Below, piece by piece: positions 23,049 through 26,478 of a DNA stretch of 26,478 bases. A program made the position numbers and the translations under genes. The DNA is from a virus, in IMG/VR virus record IMGVR_UViG_3300021957_000246, positions 1-26,478 of that record, one strand, 5' to 3'. Each line of letters opens with the position of its first letter. Position 1 is the first letter of the stretch. The notes below the pieces were generated by a model. The model ran no database searches. It saw only the letters and a program-made list of their open reading frames with translations, and was not told the origin of the DNA.

Positions 23049-23750
23049 ATGGGATTTTTAGACAACACGAGTATAACAGTAGACGCTATCTTGACAAAAA
23101 AAGGTCGTGAACTTTTGGCAAGAGGGCAGAACGAATTTAGAATTACAAAATTTGCATTAGCAGATGATGAAGTAGATTATAGTTTATGGGATACTGCACA
23201 CCCAAATGGTTCAAACTATTATGGAGCAGTAATTGAAAATATGCCTTTATTAGAAGCATTCGTAGATGAAAATCAGCTAATGAGATATAAATTGACAACA
23301 CTTCCAAAGGAAACGTCAAAACTTCCTATCTTGGAATTACCTTCACCTTCATTGAATTTTAAAGGTGCTGGTATTACACAAACCGTAACACCAAACACAA
23401 GAAATGGTGGAGATACGGATTACACATTTACATTGTTTAATGCAGATGTTGCAAATCTAACGGTAGTTGGTTCAGGTAGACCATCAAGAAGAAGACTTCC
23501 AGCAAGAGGTCCAAATGGTGAGACAGTTTCAATTTTCCGTGAAGAAGGACCATTACAAGAAGCTACAACACCAATATTCTTAAATGAACAAGAAAGAAAA
23601 CGTTCTATTACTCTTGTAGGTAAATCTTGTAGAGTGATATCAAGGTCTTTAACAACAGCAACAAATACAAACTTGTCAGTAACTGGAAACCAAACAGGTG
23701 CACAATTCACCATATCAGTTTCAGTTCAGGCTGACCCAAGTAAAGTTTAA
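23049..23750 (+). CDS. Virion structural protein, unknown, conserved phage N-terminus
   Basis: A 233-residue protein beginning with MGFLDNTSITVDAILTKKG then RELLARGQNEFRITKFALAD, a start I know from many uncharacterised virion proteins of aquatic phages (xDAILTKKGRELLA followed by KFALADDEVDY). The middle is strand-rich (FTLFNADVANLTVVGSGRPS) and the end is Thr/Ser/Asn-rich (ATNTNLSVTGNQTGAQFTIS). The GRPSRRRLP loop is locally basic. A strong SD (CAGGAG) precedes it. It begins the second late transcription unit, after motif copy 2, and is followed by two tail-fibre-like paralogs. Role inferred as fibre or tail-tip structural. Confidence 0.75.
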   Translation: MGFLDNTSITVDAILTKKGRELLARGQNEFRITKFALADDEVDYSLWDTAHPNGSNYYGAVIENMPLLEAFVDENQLMRYKLTTLPKETSKLPILELPSPSLNFKGAGITQTVTPNTRNGGDTDYTFTLFNADVANLTVVGSGRPSRRRLPARGPNGETVSIFREEGPLQEATTPIFLNEQERKRSITLVGKSCRVISRSLTTATNTNLSVTGNQTGAQFTISVSVQADPSKV

Positions 23751-23760
23751 GGAGTAGATA

Positions 23761-24774
23761 ATGGCATTTCAAAGATTCAATAGACAAAACGATATAGTTG
23801 AAAATCAACGAACAATAATATCAAGTGGTTTATGGAGTGCAGGTTCGTCGACCCTTACTTCATTTTACACACAATCACTTAATGGAAACATCACAGGTTC
23901 ATTCTTAGATATTTACCAAGAAGACCCAAATCTTTCAGGTTCTGCAGAAGTTCAATTCTCATTAGGATATGCTCATATTGCAGGAAGTGGTTCAGCAGGT
24001 AATACAACTAAATTAACAACAGGTGGTAGACAATCAGCTGCACTTTACAGACAATTTAGAAATTTATTATTACCACCTAACTCTACTAATATTGAGTTTA
24101 CAGCTGGAAGTACAGTATCAAAAGATGACTTTTACTTTATCTCGTTCCAAAGAGCAAGACAAAGAGAAAAGATTGACCCAGGTAATTGGCAATTACATTT
24201 AAAAACTGGCTCTGATGTCGTCAGATTAATTGATGATAGTGGTGCTTCAAACAACCCAACCGTAAATGCGGGTGGAAGAGTATTCAATATTGTTAGTGGT
24301 TCTATCGCTAATGGTGTGGAAACAGCTGCAACTTCAGAAGGTGGAGATGGAGCATATGGATTATTCTATCCAGACTTAGGAATCATATTGTTAAATGCAA
24401 GAAAACTGGACGACGATACAGATGTTTCAACAGCTCGTAACACAGACCAATTTGATAATAATCCACAAAAACTATACAATACAATAGTTGATGGTGCAAA
24501 CTTTCAAGCTCGTAGAGAAGAAGAAATTAGTTCAACAAATTACTTTGTTCGTGTAAACAACAGAGACTTTAATTTCAGTACTAATCCAACTTACGCTACT
24601 CAATCTGATGGTTCATTAACACAAGCTACTTTCTATAAAGACCCTAAAACTTATATTACACAAGTTGGTCTTTACAATGATGCAAATGAATTATTGGCTA
24701 TTGCTAAGTTATCAAAACCAATATTAAAATCATATTCAAGGGAAGCTATTATTAAAGTGAAACTTGATTTTTAG
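23761..24774 (+). CDS. Fibre-like virion protein A (paralog of the next gene)
   Basis: A 337-residue Ser/Thr/Asn-rich protein. The N-terminal part is strand-rich with Ser-Gly-Ser repeats (FLDIYQEDPNLSGSAEVQFS, HIAGSGSAGN). The C-terminal 45 residues (TYITQVGLYNDANELLAIAK, then LSKPILKSYSREAII and VKLDF) align with the end of the next gene (YVTDIGLYGENGELLAHGKL). AAGGAG (23749-23754) is the SD, overlapping the stop of the previous gene. The product is probably a tail or baseplate fibre subunit; no receptor domain is recognised. Confidence 0.7.
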   Translation: MAFQRFNRQNDIVENQRTIISSGLWSAGSSTLTSFYTQSLNGNITGSFLDIYQEDPNLSGSAEVQFSLGYAHIAGSGSAGNTTKLTTGGRQSAALYRQFRNLLLPPNSTNIEFTAGSTVSKDDFYFISFQRARQREKIDPGNWQLHLKTGSDVVRLIDDSGASNNPTVNAGGRVFNIVSGSIANGVETAATSEGGDGAYGLFYPDLGIILLNARKLDDDTDVSTARNTDQFDNNPQKLYNTIVDGANFQARREEEISSTNYFVRVNNRDFNFSTNPTYATQSDGSLTQATFYKDPKTYITQVGLYNDANELLAIAKLSKPILKSYSREAIIKVKLDF

Positions 24775-24783
24775 GACAAACTA

Positions 24784-25758
24784 ATGTTCAAAAATCTCTC
24801 ACCAGATGATATATCTAAAAAGTCATTCAAGACTTTTAAAAACTTTTCATTTGATAATAATGATAGTGGAAGTGGTATATTCTTAATTAAAGCTCGTTCA
24901 GGTTCAAGATACAATTATATAAGTGGTTCTGATGTAGTTACACCAATTACATCAGGTGTTATCACAACTAATTATTTCGCATATCCTTCATACGCAATGT
25001 TACATCAATTATATTATTCTAAACACGGAACATTATATATCAATACAGGTTCGGCTCATAGAGAATTACATACGTCAGCATCTATCGTTAGTATTGCAAG
25101 AGATGTAATTGGTGAAAAAGTTAAACCAGGTAGTGTTGAATTAGATGTTACGATAGGTGGTCAACTTTTTGAAATCAGAGATGACTCGGAAGGAACTTTA
25201 TATGACAACGCTCATTCAGCAAGTTTCGCAGCATTCAAGTCAAGTTCATTTGATAGAAGTCAAGGAGTTCTTGCGAACGGGAGTGGTTCCGATGTTGGTA
25301 ATATTTTTTATGAACAAGGATTAATAGCACTAACCGATACTGGTTCATACACAACAGACATTTCAAGTTGGACATTAAAATATAAATCAACACAAACACA
25401 TTATGAATATGAATATCGTATAAAAGTTAAACCAAATGAATTTAACACATCAACGAATATTAGTTTAACACCAGGACGTAGTGGTAGTCAGACCATAACT
25501 GAGGGTGCTGTTAGTATGTCGAATTACTTTCCACCAAGTGATAAACCAAGTGGACACGGAACGGGTAGTTATGCAAAATTTTACAACGCAGCTACAGAAT
25601 CATTAGGATTTGTAACTGAATCAACGTTTAGACCTTATGTAACTGACATTGGTTTATATGGTGAAAATGGTGAATTATTAGCACACGGAAAACTTGGAAA
25701 ACCAGTTAAATTATCAGACGATTTCAACACCACATTCGTGGTTAGGTTTGATGTATAA
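24784..25758 (+). CDS. Fibre-like virion protein B (paralog of the previous gene)
   Basis: A 324-residue protein, the second of the paralog pair. It opens with MFKNLSPDDISKKSFKTFKN and contains repeated Ser-Gly-Ser turns (YISGSDVVTPITSGVITT, NGSGSDVGNIFYEQGLIALT). The C-terminal YVTDIGLYGENGELLAHGKL then GKPVKL and FVVRFDV matches the end of the upstream gene. The order of strand-rich body then conserved end suggests that the shared end is an attachment or assembly domain and the bodies differ. The only SD candidate is weak (AGGAC at 24773-24777, 6 bases before the ATG). Confidence 0.7.
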   Translation: MFKNLSPDDISKKSFKTFKNFSFDNNDSGSGIFLIKARSGSRYNYISGSDVVTPITSGVITTNYFAYPSYAMLHQLYYSKHGTLYINTGSAHRELHTSASIVSIARDVIGEKVKPGSVELDVTIGGQLFEIRDDSEGTLYDNAHSASFAAFKSSSFDRSQGVLANGSGSDVGNIFYEQGLIALTDTGSYTTDISSWTLKYKSTQTHYEYEYRIKVKPNEFNTSTNISLTPGRSGSQTITEGAVSMSNYFPPSDKPSGHGTGSYAKFYNAATESLGFVTESTFRPYVTDIGLYGENGELLAHGKLGKPVKLSDDFNTTFVVRFDV

Positions 25759-25768
25759 TCTTTACTAA

Positions 25769-25781
25769 TCTTATATTTATT
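25769..25781 (+). promoter_or_regulatory. Late-region motif TCTTATATTTATT, copy 3
   Basis: Exact third copy, in the 50-base gap before the signal-peptide gene at 25809. It is followed by ACTGAA, comparable with ATTGAA after copy 2. Confidence 0.55.
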
Positions 25782-25808
25782 ACTGAATAAAACTCAACGG
25801 AGAAAACA

Positions 25809-26478
25809 ATGTTTCATTTAATGAAATCAATGGTTATTACAGCAGTTATGTTTGGACTTGTCTTTGCACAATCCCCAATCATAAGAGTAAAACAAATAGG
25901 TAGTTGGGATTCACCACAAACTTGGTGGAAAGATTCCGTTACACAAAATTTAGATACTTTTTTAGCACAAGATACATCTAATCCAGCGTTCGATAATAAT
26001 AACTTCGACATTTGGAGAGATAAAGTCTTGGAAATGGAAGTTACATTAGACGATGTAGGAGAAGATATTACTACACTTAGGTTTGATATTGCATTCGATA
26101 ATGACTTAATAACTTGGATAGAATCAGGTGAAACATCAATCAATGCTTGGTCACAAGGAGATTCCAAAGTTGTTAAAGGTAGTCATATATCAGGTTGGAC
26201 TGAAGGTGATGAATCATCAGGAGCAGACTATTCATTTGAAGTAGTTCATTATTCTAATGTTGGTTACCAAGATTCATTAGCAGTCGGAACTTCTACACAA
26301 TTAGTAGAAGAAAGTATTTCAGATACAAGATACGATTGGTTAAGAATTACTATGGTTTCTCACGGAGTTGACGCAGATTCAGACGGAACACCAGACTATA
26401 CTTTTGGAAACGGAAGTGGAAACCAAACACAAATATTAAAATTTTATTTTAAAATAAATGATGTGGTTGATGATTTCG
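25809..26478 (+). CDS. Exported protein with cohesin-like fold, partial (open at right edge)
   Basis: An open frame of 223 codons that runs off the window without a stop. The first 20 residues are a classical signal peptide (MFHLMKSMVITAVMFGLVFA, cleaved before QS). The mature part looks like a cohesin-type jelly roll: VLEMEVTLDDVGEDITTLRF, DIAFDNDLITWIE, and later WLRITMVSHG and ILKFYFKINDV, the pattern of strands that in cohesins and related surface proteins ends with an LxFKV-like strand. A DADSDGTPDY motif resembles a calcium-binding or dockerin-like loop. SD CGGAG is 7 bases before the ATG. A secreted protein in the late region of a phage is unusual: it may be a moron-type host-surface or virion-associated adhesin. 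The signal peptide ending in FAQ also recalls secreted host-type proteins. Confidence 0.7.
   Translation, partial: MFHLMKSMVITAVMFGLVFAQSPIIRVKQIGSWDSPQTWWKDSVTQNLDTFLAQDTSNPAFDNNNFDIWRDKVLEMEVTLDDVGEDITTLRFDIAFDNDLITWIESGETSINAWSQGDSKVVKGSHISGWTEGDESSGADYSFEVVHYSNVGYQDSLAVGTSTQLVEESISDTRYDWLRITMVSHGVDADSDGTPDYTFGNGSGNQTQILKFYFKINDVVDDF

Noticed and set aside
25814-26167. Minus-strand 117-codon frame near the right edge
   Set aside because: It lies wholly opposite the signal-peptide gene, whose frame has a promoter motif, an SD and a recognisable secretion signal; the minus frame shows no family features.
1-26478. tRNA genes, CRISPR arrays, insertion sequences, integrase or att sites
   Set aside because: All gaps were read; none holds a cloverleaf, spaced repeats, inverted-repeat-flanked transposase or recombinase gene.

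Overview
The window is part of the genome of a strictly lytic-looking, T4-related contractile-tailed bacteriophage (myovirus type), AT-rich, densely packed and almost entirely coded on the + strand. The evidence is a gp25-type baseplate wedge protein with its hallmark central motif, a gp6/Baseplate_J-like wedge protein directly after it, a gp5-like hub/spike protein before it, and a gp55-like late sigma factor. The gene set and composition resemble uncultivated marine T4-like phages, but the habitat cannot be proven from sequence. The host is probably a Gram-negative bacterium with ordinary sigma70-type promoters: clear TTGACA-N17-TATATT promoters and good Shine-Dalgarno sites are present, which argues against a typical Bacteroidetes host. 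There is no integrase, tRNA gene, CRISPR array or insertion sequence.

Left part (1-4718): small unknown genes, then a UV-damage endonuclease (UvsE type) overlapping a RimK-like ATP-grasp ligase, an exported 3D-domain (double-psi barrel) protein probably acting on the cell wall, a 50-residue membrane protein with its own promoter, and a 384-residue protein resembling the DruA/DUF4338 family.

Middle (4793-10400): five genes whose stops and starts overlap by 1 or 4 bases form one translationally coupled operon: a GIY-YIG-like plus ParB-like fusion, a GT-B glycosyltransferase with an extra C-terminal putative DNA-binding domain, an HD phosphohydrolase, a small membrane/coiled-coil protein and the late sigma factor. 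Next, under its own apparently leaderless promoter, comes a striking fusion of an HNH nuclease domain to a sigma-70 region 4 domain. It converges on a small hydrophobic protein, the only minus-strand gene, across a perfect 10-bp hairpin that can serve as a terminator for both.

Right part (10545-26478): the late virion region. A small helical protein, the gp5-like spike, a short unknown protein, gp25 and gp6 are followed by large serine/glycine-rich virion proteins, including a 1426-residue protein with an internal LamG-like lectin domain, a solitary minimal nucleotidyltransferase embedded between tail genes, two related C-terminal-domain paralogs, and a signal-peptide protein with a cohesin-like fold cut by the right edge. 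A 13-bp motif, TCTTATATTTATT, occurs just upstream of three late gene groups (before 10545, 23049 and 25809) and in no other intergenic gap, and is proposed as a late control element. Thus the window spans the switch from sigma70-type (early/middle) to late control, with the probable regulators of the switch encoded at the boundary.
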